This document shows positions 1 to 7,602 of a stretch of DNA of 26,646 nucleotides, in pieces. Within the stretch, counting starts at the first letter, position 1; the number at the start of each line of letters is the position of its first letter. Position numbers and translations under genes: made by a program. The DNA comes from RBG-16-66-20 sp035499575. Its GTDB lineage: Bacteria > Pseudomonadota > Gammaproteobacteria > Burkholderiales > SG8-39. The notes under the pieces are model-generated. The model worked only from the letters and a program-made list of their open reading frames with translations, had not been told where the DNA came from and ran no database searches. Location: the NCBI GenBank assembly GCA_035499575.1, contig DATJYN010000131.1, positions 1 through 26,646 on the forward strand. Reading direction: 5' to 3'.

Positions 1-807
1 CCGGCCACCACGCAGCTCGAGCACACCGACATCCACAAATCCTACGGCCACCTGTACGTGCTGGCGAACAACGCCGCCATCGCGCCGGTCGGCGAATCGC
101 TGCCGAACGCCGAGGTGTTCCGCCGCCTCGCGGCGCGCATGGGGTTCACCGAGGAATGCTTCCGCGACACCGACGACGAGCTCGCGCGCCAGGCGATCGG
201 CTCGGGCCACGCCAACCTGGCCGGCATCGGCTGGGAGTCGCTGAAGAAGAACGGCTGGCAGCGGCTCGCGCTGCCAGAAAAGTTCGCGCCCTTCGCCCGG
301 GGCAATTTCCATACGCCTTCGCGCAAGTGCGAGTTCTACAGCGAAGCCCTGAAATCCCAGGGCCTCGATCCGCTGCCCTCCTACAGCCCGCCGGCGGAGT
401 CGCCCGCCAGCAACCCGGCGATGGCGCGCAAGTACCCGCTCAACTTCCTGTCGCCGCCGGTGCGCAACTTCCTCAATTCCTCCTTCGCCAACCTGCAGCG
501 TTTCCGCGACGCCGAGGGCGAGCCCAGCCTGGAGCTGCATTCCGCCGACGCGGCGCCGCGCAATATCCGCGACGGCGACAAGGTGCGCGTGTTCAACGAC
601 CGCGGCAGCTTCACGCTGCGCGCGCGAGTGAACGACAAGCCGCGCCGCGGCGTGGTGGTGGCGCCCTCGGTCTGGTGGCGGAAATTTTCGCGCGACCGGA
701 AAAACGCCAACGACCTCACGTCGCAGCGCACGGCCGACCTGGGCGGTGCGGCCACCTTCTACGACTGCCTGGTGGAAGTCGAGCTCGCTGTTTCGCCAGG
801 CGCGTAA
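1..807 (+). CDS. molybdopterin oxidoreductase, C-terminal part (5' truncated)
   Basis: The reading frame is open from the first base and ends at TAA 805-807, so about 268 C-terminal residues of a larger enzyme are visible. The final 120 residues look like the molybdopterin-dinucleotide-binding C-terminal domain of the DMSO-reductase superfamily: a NFLSPP start, an RDGDKVRVFNDRG strand-turn, then LTSQRTADLGGAATFYDCLVEVE-type closing residues typical of formate-dehydrogenase/BisC-like oxidoreductases. The upstream part (about residues 1-130) fits the end of the main molybdopterin domain. The catalytic ligand and any iron-sulfur site lie outside the window, so the substrate cannot be assigned. 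A 76 bp gap without a clear terminator separates it from the next gene on the same strand. Confidence 0.85.
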   Translation, partial: PATTQLEHTDIHKSYGHLYVLANNAAIAPVGESLPNAEVFRRLAARMGFTEECFRDTDDELARQAIGSGHANLAGIGWESLKKNGWQRLALPEKFAPFARGNFHTPSRKCEFYSEALKSQGLDPLPSYSPPAESPASNPAMARKYPLNFLSPPVRNFLNSSFANLQRFRDAEGEPSLELHSADAAPRNIRDGDKVRVFNDRGSFTLRARVNDKPRRGVVVAPSVWWRKFSRDRKNANDLTSQRTADLGGAATFYDCLVEVELAVSPGA

Positions 808-883
808 AAATCATTTGTAAACAACGGTTAGCCGCGTGTCGCAGTTCCGGCCCTCCTTCCCCGTTGGCGGGTAGCTTGGATTG

Positions 884-3511
884 ATGGTGGAGGAACGACT
901 CGCCGCGGCGCGCGTCGCGGCGCTCTTCAAGACGGCGCGGCCGGCATATTTGGCGACCGTCGCGAATGCGGCGCTGCTGCTGCTCGTGCTCTGGGAAGCG
1001 TTCCCCCCGGCACTATTGCTGGCATGGGCCGGGCTGGTCGCCGCAGTGACGATCGCCCGCCTCGGCCTGCAGCAGGCGTATGCGCGCCGGGGCGCCGGGC
1101 AGGATCCGCGCCGCTGGGAGAACCGCTTCGCCGTGGGCGCGGTCGCGGGTGGCCTGCTGTGGACCTATCCGTCGGCGGTTTTCCTGCCGGCAAGCGACCC
1201 GCTGCTGCAGCTTGCGGTGGTGTTCGTGGTCGGCGGCAGCATCGTCGGCGCGGCCGGAGTCTACGCGGCGAGTCCAGCCGCGTTCTACGGCTTTACCGCG
1301 CTGCCGTTCGGCGCCGTGGTGCTGCAGCTGGCGCTGCGGGAAGGGCGCACCTACCAGCTGCTGGCGCTGACGGTGGCGGTGTTCGGCGCAGTGATGCTGC
1401 GCGTGTTCCACGCTTTGCACGGCAGCGTGGTGAGCACGCTGCGCACGAGGATCGAGAACGAGGACCTGCTCGGGCGCCTGGCGCACAGCGAGGCGCAACT
1501 GCGCGACGCCATCGAGAGTTTTCCCGAAGGCATCGCCATCTTCGATCCCGCTGACCGCCTGGTCGTCTGCAACGACGCCTATGCCGGCATCTATGGCGGC
1601 GGCAGGAGCGCGCAGGAACTGCCGGGCACGCCATACCCGGTCATCGCGCAGAACGCCATGGACGCCGAACTCCTGCCGCCGGAGTACGAGGGCCGGCGCA
1701 TGCAGTGGCTGGAAGAGCGCCTGGCGCGCCGCCACGACGGCGCCGGCAAATCGCGCCAATACCGCCTGCGCGACGGGCGTTCGCTGCAAGGCTTGTTCGT
1801 GCGCACCGGAGCGGGCGGCGTGGTGAGCATGTTCACCGACGTCACCGAACTGCGGCGCACGCAGGACGCCTACGGCAAGCTGGTCGCCGAGGAAAAGCTG
1901 GTGCTCGATACGCTGCCGGTCGGCATCGCTTTCCTTGCCGACCGCGTGATCGTGCGCTGCAACCGCCGCCTGGAGCAGATGCTCGGCTACGGCCCCGGGG
2001 AGCTCGATGGAAAATCGACCCGGCTTCTCTATCCGAACGAGGAGACCTGGCGCGAGGCCGGCGAGCGCTATGCCGTACTGCGGGGCGGCCAGGTGCAGGA
2101 AGGGGAGTTCCGTCTGGTCCGCAGGGACGGCTCGAAGCTCTATTGCCACGCGGTCGGGCGCGCAGTCGACGCCGAAGCGCCGCAGGCTTCGTCCATCATC
2201 GTGTATTCCGACGTGAGCGAACGCCACGAGGCCCAGAGGGCGCTGCGCAAGAGCGAGGCGATGCACCGCAACCTGGTCGAGACCTCGAACGACCTGATCT
2301 GGTCGGTGGACAATGAGGGGTGCTGGACCTACCTCAGCCCGGCGGCGACCCGGCGCATCTACGGCTGCGAGCCCGCCGACATGCTCGGCCGTCCGTTCAG
2401 CGAGATGCTCGCGCAGGAAGTCACGGAGCGGGACCTGGCGGTGTTCCGCCGCATCCTCGCGGGCGAGTCGGTGTTCGACTACCAGACGCGCCACCTGCGG
2501 CGCGACGGCAGCTTCGTCGACCTGTCGTTCAACGCGGTGCCGCTGCGCGACGCGCGCGGAGCCGTGATCGGCTCGACCGGCACGGCGCGCGACGTGACGG
2601 CGGAGAAGGTGGCCGCCGCCGCGCAATACGAGAACGTCGAGAAGCTGCGCCTGGCGGTGGACGCCGCCGAGCTCATGTACTGGGAATGGGAGCGCGAATC
2701 CGACCGCCTGCACTGGGGCCGCGATCCCTCGATGCTGGTCGGCGCGGGCGGCGGGCGCAGCTCAAGCTGGTCCGAGTACCTGCAGATCGTTCACCCGGAG
2801 GACCGCGACCGCTACCTCGCCGCCGTCAACGCGGCCTGGGAGCAGGCCGGCGCCTGCGCCAACGAATACCGGGTGGTCCGCCACGACGGCAGCGTGGCCT
2901 GGCTCTCGTCGCATGGCAAGACGCTCGCCGACAGCAGGGGCAAGGTCTACCGCATGATCGGCGTGTCGCAGGACATCACCGAGCGCAAGCGCCAGGAGGA
3001 GGAGGCGCGCTTCCTCGCCTACCACGACACGCTGACCGGGCTGCCCAACCGGCGCCTGCTGGACGACCGCCTGGGCCAGGCGGTGTACGCCGCGCAGCGG
3101 CGCAACGCGCGCGTTGCGGTGATGGTGGTGGACCTGGACCGCTTCAAGCAGGTGAACGACGCGCTCGGCCACCGCGCGGGCGACGCCGTGCTGCGCGAGG
3201 CCGCGCAGCGCATCGCCGGCTGCGTGCGCAAGGCCGACACGCTGGCGCGCCACGGCGGCGACGAGTTCGTGGTGGTGATCCCGGACATCCACCAGGAAAG
3301 CGACTGCCAGGTGGTGGCCGAGAAGATTCTGCGCGCGCTCGGACCGGCGTTCGTGGTCGAGGGCCGTGAATTCGCCATCGGCGCGAGCATCGGCATATCG
3401 CTCTTTCCGGCCGATGCGGGCGACAGCGAAGGCGTGCTGCGCAACGCGGACGCCGCCATGTACCGCGCCAAGCAGCTCGGCCGCAACAACTACCGCTTCT
3501 ACGGCAGGTAG
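884..3511 (+). CDS. membrane-bound multi-PAS diguanylate cyclase (GGDEF)
   Basis: Predicted to make cyclic di-GMP from two GTP in response to a sensed signal. The N-terminal 185 residues are strongly hydrophobic (about six membrane segments). Then come about four PAS-like modules: near 205-325, 335-445, 453-575 and 585-705, the last ending in a VSQDITERKRQEEEARF linker. The GGDEF domain covers about 708-875. The active-site motif GGDEF is intact at residues 791-795, and an inhibitory I-site RxxD (RKAD) lies exactly five residues before it, so both catalysis and product inhibition are expected. There is no EAL domain. I chose ATG 884; a TTG three bases upstream (881) is in frame. No partner gene is evident, and which ligand the PAS domains bind cannot be read from sequence. 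Confidence 0.93.
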   Translation: MVEERLAAARVAALFKTARPAYLATVANAALLLLVLWEAFPPALLLAWAGLVAAVTIARLGLQQAYARRGAGQDPRRWENRFAVGAVAGGLLWTYPSAVFLPASDPLLQLAVVFVVGGSIVGAAGVYAASPAAFYGFTALPFGAVVLQLALREGRTYQLLALTVAVFGAVMLRVFHALHGSVVSTLRTRIENEDLLGRLAHSEAQLRDAIESFPEGIAIFDPADRLVVCNDAYAGIYGGGRSAQELPGTPYPVIAQNAMDAELLPPEYEGRRMQWLEERLARRHDGAGKSRQYRLRDGRSLQGLFVRTGAGGVVSMFTDVTELRRTQDAYGKLVAEEKLVLDTLPVGIAFLADRVIVRCNRRLEQMLGYGPGELDGKSTRLLYPNEETWREAGERYAVLRGGQVQEGEFRLVRRDGSKLYCHAVGRAVDAEAPQASSIIVYSDVSERHEAQRALRKSEAMHRNLVETSNDLIWSVDNEGCWTYLSPAATRRIYGCEPADMLGRPFSEMLAQEVTERDLAVFRRILAGESVFDYQTRHLRRDGSFVDLSFNAVPLRDARGAVIGSTGTARDVTAEKVAAAAQYENVEKLRLAVDAAELMYWEWERESDRLHWGRDPSMLVGAGGGRSSSWSEYLQIVHPEDRDRYLAAVNAAWEQAGACANEYRVVRHDGSVAWLSSHGKTLADSRGKVYRMIGVSQDITERKRQEEEARFLAYHDTLTGLPNRRLLDDRLGQAVYAAQRRNARVAVMVVDLDRFKQVNDALGHRAGDAVLREAAQRIAGCVRKADTLARHGGDEFVVVIPDIHQESDCQVVAEKILRALGPAFVVEGREFAIGASIGISLFPADAGDSEGVLRNADAAMYRAKQLGRNNYRFYGR

Positions 3512-3535
3512 TCGCAGGACGTTTCTGGAGGTAGA

Positions 3536-5299
3536 GTGCGCGCCATGAGGCACGTGCTGCGCCTGGCCCGCTTCGTCGCGCCCTACCGCCTGAAAATCGC
3601 GGTGGCGATGTGCGCGCTGCTGGTGGCGGCGGGCTGCGTGCTGGCGCTCGGCCAGGGCCTGAAATACGTGGTCGACCGCGGCTTCGGCAGCGGCAGCGCC
3701 GCGTTGCTGGATTCGGCGCTGGTCGCGATGATCGGCGTCGCCGCGCTGCTCTCGACCGCCACCTTCACGCGCTTCTACCTGATGATGACGCTCGGCGAGC
3801 GCGTGGTCACGGACCTGCGGCGCACGGTGTTCAACCACATCCTCGCGCTCGAGCCCGGTTATTTCGAGGCCACGCGCACGGGAGAGGTGATCTCGCGGCT
3901 GACCAACGACACCACGCTGCTGCAGCAGGCGATCGGCTTCGGCCTGTCGATGTTCGTGCGCAACCTGCTGATGATGCTGGGCGCGGCCGTGATGATGTTC
4001 GTGACGAGCTGGAAGCTCGCCGCTTTCGTGCTGCTCGGCATCCCGGCCACGCTGGTGCCGATCCTGCTGCTCGGCAGGCGCGTGCGGCGGCTGTCGCGCG
4101 CCAACCAGGACCGCGTCGCCGACGTGTCGGCCTACGTCGACGAAGCGGTGCACGAGATCCGCACCGTGCAGGCTTATGCGCACGAGGGCCTGGACCGCGA
4201 GGCTTTCGGCCGCCACGCCGAAGCCGCCTACGCCTCCGGCGTGTCGCGCATCGGCCAGAAGGCCTTCCTGATCGCGTCGGTGATGCTGATCGCGTTCTGC
4301 GCGGTCGGCGTGATCCTCTGGGTCGGCGGCCACGACGTCTTCGCGGGACGCCTGACGGCGGGCGAACTCTCGGCGTTCGTGTTCTATGCCTTCACCGTGG
4401 CGACCGGGGCGGGCACCGTATCGGAGGTCTGGAGCGAGCTGCAGCGCGCCGCCGGCGCCACCGAACGCCTGGTGGAAATCCTCGATGCGAAGCCGCGCAT
4501 TGCCGCGCCTTCGGTGCCGGCGCCGCGGCCGCCGCATACCGGCATTGCATTCGAATCCGTGAGCTTCGCCTATCCGGCAAGGCCGGGTACGCCGGCGCTC
4601 GATCGCTTCTCGCTGGAAGTATCGCAGGGCGAGCGCGTGGCGCTGGTTGGTCCGTCGGGCGCCGGCAAGACCACCGTGCTGTCGCTGCTGCTGCGCTTCT
4701 ACGACCCGCAGTCCGGCGCGCTGCGCATCGGCGGCACGGACCTGCGCGAATACGACCCAACCGCGCTGCGCCGCCTGATCGCGGTGGTGCCGCAGGACCC
4801 GGTAATTTTTGCCTGCAGCGTGCTCGACAACGTGCGCTACGGCAGGCCGCAGGCGAGCCGCGAGGAAGCCGAGCGCGCCTGCGAGCAGGCCTTCGCGCTG
4901 GAATTCATCCACCGCCTGCCGCAGGGCCTGGACACCGTGCTCGGGGAGCGCGGCGTGACGCTCTCCGGCGGCCAGCGCCAGCGCCTGTCGATCGCGCGCG
5001 CACTGCTCGCCGACCGGCCGATCCTGCTGCTCGACGAAGCGACCAGTTCGCTCGATGCGGCGAGCGAGCGCATGGTACAGCAGGCGCTCGAAGCGCTCGA
5101 GCGCGGCCGCACCAGCGTGGTGATTGCGCACCGCCTTGCCACCGTGCAGCATGCCGACCGCATCGTGGTCCTCGATCGCGGCCAGCTGGTCGCGCAAGGC
5201 GCGCACGCCGAGTTGATGAAGCAGGGCGGGCTCTATGCGAATCTCGCGGCCTTGCAGTTCCTTGATTCCGGAGCGAAGAAACTCGAACGCGCCGCATGA
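3536..5299 (+). CDS. ABC transporter half-transporter, exporter type (TMD-NBD fusion)
   Basis: A single chain of about 587 residues with an N-terminal six-helix type-IV ABC membrane domain (about residues 15-310) and a C-terminal ATPase. Numbering from GTG 3536, Walker A GPSGAGKT is at 372-379, the signature LSGGQ at 476-480 and Walker B ILLLDE at 496-501, followed by ATSSLD; the H-loop histidine is in VVIAHRLATV. It should work as a homodimer in the inner membrane, exporting lipid, peptide or drug; the substrate is unknown. A GGAGG at 3527-3531 lies 4 nt before GTG 3536 and 13 nt before ATG 3545, so either start is possible. The stop overlaps the next start as ATGA (5296-5299), which implies translational coupling to an importer-type gene. 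Confidence 0.93.
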   Translation: MRAMRHVLRLARFVAPYRLKIAVAMCALLVAAGCVLALGQGLKYVVDRGFGSGSAALLDSALVAMIGVAALLSTATFTRFYLMMTLGERVVTDLRRTVFNHILALEPGYFEATRTGEVISRLTNDTTLLQQAIGFGLSMFVRNLLMMLGAAVMMFVTSWKLAAFVLLGIPATLVPILLLGRRVRRLSRANQDRVADVSAYVDEAVHEIRTVQAYAHEGLDREAFGRHAEAAYASGVSRIGQKAFLIASVMLIAFCAVGVILWVGGHDVFAGRLTAGELSAFVFYAFTVATGAGTVSEVWSELQRAAGATERLVEILDAKPRIAAPSVPAPRPPHTGIAFESVSFAYPARPGTPALDRFSLEVSQGERVALVGPSGAGKTTVLSLLLRFYDPQSGALRIGGTDLREYDPTALRRLIAVVPQDPVIFACSVLDNVRYGRPQASREEAERACEQAFALEFIHRLPQGLDTVLGERGVTLSGGQRQRLSIARALLADRPILLLDEATSSLDAASERMVQQALEALERGRTSVVIAHRLATVQHADRIVVLDRGQLVAQGAHAELMKQGGLYANLAALQFLDSGAKKLERAA

Positions 5300-6771
5300 A
5301 GTGGTTTTTGCTTTTGCTCCCGTTCCTCGTTCTTCCCGTAAAAGCGGAAACCCTGCAGGTCGGCTCGAAGCGATTCACCGAGTCCTACATCCTCGCCGAG
5401 ATCATCGTCAGGACGGCGGGCGACGCGTTGCACCGGCCGGGCCTGGGCAACACCGGCATCCTCTACTCTGCGCTGAAGTCCGGCTCGATCGACCTATATC
5501 CCGAATACACCGGCACCATCGCGAAGGAAATCCTCAAGCTGGAGGGGAATCCCGGCCTCGCCGAACTGAATCGCGCCCTTGCGTCGCTGGGTTTGGGTGC
5601 GGCGGTGCCGCTCGGCTTCAACAACAGCTACGCGCTGGCGATGCGCGAGGAACGCGGGCAGGCGCTCGGCATCCGCAGGCTCTCGGACCTCGCGAAGCAG
5701 CCGGCGCTGAAACTCGGCCTGTCGCAGGAATTCCTCGGCCGCGCCGACGGCTGGCCGGGGCTGAAGGCGGCCTACGGCCTGCCGTTCGCGACGCCCTCGG
5801 GCCTCGACCACGGCCTCGCCTACGAAGCGCTCGCCACCGGCAAACTCGACGTCATGGACGTGTACACCACCGACGCCAAGATCGAGCGCTTCAAACTGCT
5901 TGCTCTGGAAGACGACCGGAATTTCTTCCCGCGCTACGACGCCGTTCTGCTTTACCGCCTGGATGTGCCCAAGCGCTTTCCGCAGGCCTGGGCGCGGCTG
6001 CAGAAACTGCAGGGCAGCATTTCCGAGCAGACGATGATCCGGTTGAATGCCGCTGCGGAGCTGCAGGGCAAAAGTTTCGCCGAAGCGGCCGCGCTATTCG
6101 GCACCGATTTGTCGAATCAGAAGAAGACGGAACGGCAATTCGTCAGCGTCCTCTTCGGCCCGGATTTCTGGCGCCTGACCAGGGCACACCTGGTCCTGGT
6201 CTTCGTTTCCCTCGCCGCGAGCATTGTCGCGGGTATTCCCCTGGGAATTCTTGCGCAAAGGGTGCGGGCAATCAGCCAGGTGATTCTCGGCGCGGTCGGC
6301 GTCATCCAGACCATTCCCTCGCTCGCGCTGCTCGCCTTCCTGATCGCGCTGCTCGGCACGATCGGCACCGCGCCGGCGCTGATCGCCCTGTTCCTCTACG
6401 CGTTGCTGCCCATCGTGCGCGGTACCCACACGGGCCTTGAAGCCATCGGCAGGGGCATGCGCCAGGCTGCGCTAGCGCTCGGACTCTCGGCGCAAGACCG
6501 ACTCTGGCGCATCGAACTCCCGCTGGCGACGCCCTCCATCCTCGCCGGCATCAAGACGTCCGCCGTGATCAACGTCGGCACCGCGACCATCGCGGCATTT
6601 GTCGGCGCCGGCGGCTACGGCGAGCGCATCGTCTCCGGCCTCGCCCTGAACGATAACGCCACCCTCCTGGCCGGCGCCATTCCCGCCGCCGCCCTCGCGC
6701 TCCTCATGCAGGGCGCTTTCGAGCTCGGTGAGCGACAATTCGCCTGGATGGCGCGGGTGCCGACACGCTAG
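5296..6771 (+). CDS. osmoprotectant/betaine-type ABC transporter, substrate-binding protein fused to permease
   Basis: A 491-residue fusion. Residues 1-17 form a signal peptide (cleavage after VKA). Residues 18 to about 285 are an OpuBC/OsmX-like binding domain: VGSKRFTESYILAEI start and DLYPEYTGTI motif. Residues about 290-491 are an OpuBD-like permease with five or six membrane helices and an EAA-type ATPase-contact loop (EAIGRGMRQAALALGLS...ELPLATPSI). The expected role is uptake of quaternary amines or a related compatible solute. Oddity: no stand-alone importer ATPase (OpuBA/ProV type) is encoded anywhere in the window, and the only ATPase nearby is the upstream exporter, whose NBD is fused to its own TMD. 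The gene starts inside the upstream stop codon (ATGA). The domain calls are secure; the substrate is inferred. Confidence 0.9.
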   Translation: MKWFLLLLPFLVLPVKAETLQVGSKRFTESYILAEIIVRTAGDALHRPGLGNTGILYSALKSGSIDLYPEYTGTIAKEILKLEGNPGLAELNRALASLGLGAAVPLGFNNSYALAMREERGQALGIRRLSDLAKQPALKLGLSQEFLGRADGWPGLKAAYGLPFATPSGLDHGLAYEALATGKLDVMDVYTTDAKIERFKLLALEDDRNFFPRYDAVLLYRLDVPKRFPQAWARLQKLQGSISEQTMIRLNAAAELQGKSFAEAAALFGTDLSNQKKTERQFVSVLFGPDFWRLTRAHLVLVFVSLAASIVAGIPLGILAQRVRAISQVILGAVGVIQTIPSLALLAFLIALLGTIGTAPALIALFLYALLPIVRGTHTGLEAIGRGMRQAALALGLSAQDRLWRIELPLATPSILAGIKTSAVINVGTATIAAFVGAGGYGERIVSGLALNDNATLLAGAIPAAALALLMQGAFELGERQFAWMARVPTR

Positions 6772-6813
6772 CAAAACCTGTATCGTGAGGAGAACCATGA
6801 AACGGAGAATCAA

Positions 6814-7593
6814 ATGCTCAAACTGTTTCAGGCAGCGATGGTTGGGGTGCTCATGACCGGATGCGCGACTTCGCCCGTGCCCGACGCGGCGCGCGCCCAG
6901 CTGGCGCCGACGGGCAAGCTGCGCGCCGGGATGAACCTCACCAACACGCTCTTCACGCAGAAAGACGCCAACGGGCAACTGCACGGGGTCGCCGTCGACG
7001 TGATGAACGAGCTCGGGGCGCGCCTCGGCGTGCCGGTGGAGATGGTCGTGTTTCCGACGCCGGGCCAGGTGGCCGACGCGGTCAACAAGGGCACCTGGGA
7101 TGTCGCCATCCTGGCCATTGAGGCGACGCGCGCGCAGACGATTTCGTTCTCGCCGCCGATCAGCGCGATCGAGGCGACCTACGTGGTGCGCAAGGACTCG
7201 CCGCTGCGCTCGGTCGAGCAGGTGGATTCCCCGGGCGTGCGCATCGCCGCGCCGGCCAAGGCGGGCTATGAGCTCTACCTCCGGACCGCGCTGAAGAACG
7301 CGACGCTGGTCGACTCCAAGGACCTGCAGGGTTCCATCAACATGATCAACGACCGCAAGGCAGAGGCGATGGCGGCACTGAAGCCGATGCTGATCGATTC
7401 CATGCCAAAGATGCCGGATGCGCGGCTGCTCGACGGGCGCTTCATGACGGTGAACCATGGCCTCAGCACCTCGCGCGGCAAGTCCGCGGCGGACGCCTAC
7501 CTCAAGCAGTTCGTGCAGGAGCTCAACGCCTCCGGTTTCATTGCCCGCTCCATCGAGCGGCACGGCATCAAGGGCCTCTCGCCAGTGAATTAG
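6814..7593 (+). CDS. family 3 solute-binding lipoprotein (ABC amino-acid type)
   Basis: A 259-residue protein beginning with a short lipoprotein signal: lipobox LMTGC with Cys17 as the lipidated residue. The mature part reads as a family 3 extracellular solute-binding domain: GKLRAGMN first strand, GVAVDVMNELGARLG, the hinge-region segment GTWDVAILAIEATRAQTISFSPP and a second-lobe segment SVEQVDSPGVRIAAPAKAGYE. Such proteins deliver polar amino acids or similar small molecules to an ABC permease, but no cognate permease or ATPase adjoins it; sharing the permease of the preceding fusion is possible but unsupported. The start was chosen because a CGGAG at 6803-6807 lies 6 nt ahead of ATG 6814. 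It sits 42 nt after the fusion gene and 9 nt before the next gene, so it is probably co-transcribed. Confidence 0.88.
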   Translation: MLKLFQAAMVGVLMTGCATSPVPDAARAQLAPTGKLRAGMNLTNTLFTQKDANGQLHGVAVDVMNELGARLGVPVEMVVFPTPGQVADAVNKGTWDVAILAIEATRAQTISFSPPISAIEATYVVRKDSPLRSVEQVDSPGVRIAAPAKAGYELYLRTALKNATLVDSKDLQGSINMINDRKAEAMAALKPMLIDSMPKMPDARLLDGRFMTVNHGLSTSRGKSAADAYLKQFVQELNASGFIARSIERHGIKGLSPVN

Positions 7594-7602
7594 CGGGCTG
7601 CG

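Noticed and set aside
815..824. TTGTAAACAA palindrome before the diguanylate cyclase gene
   Set aside because: A 10 bp perfect palindrome, but isolated, with no promoter boxes in register and no regulator nearby to assign.
1013..2713. 566-codon open frame on the minus strand opposite the PAS region
   Set aside because: The opposite strand has clear PAS and GGDEF motifs, and the minus frame has only low-complexity Arg/Ala/His sequence.
2762..5206. 814-codon open frame on the minus strand opposite the GGDEF and ABC genes
   Set aside because: It is a shadow of GC-rich coding DNA: composition is dominated by His, Arg, Ala and Gln, it spans two unrelated real genes, and it has no domain pattern.
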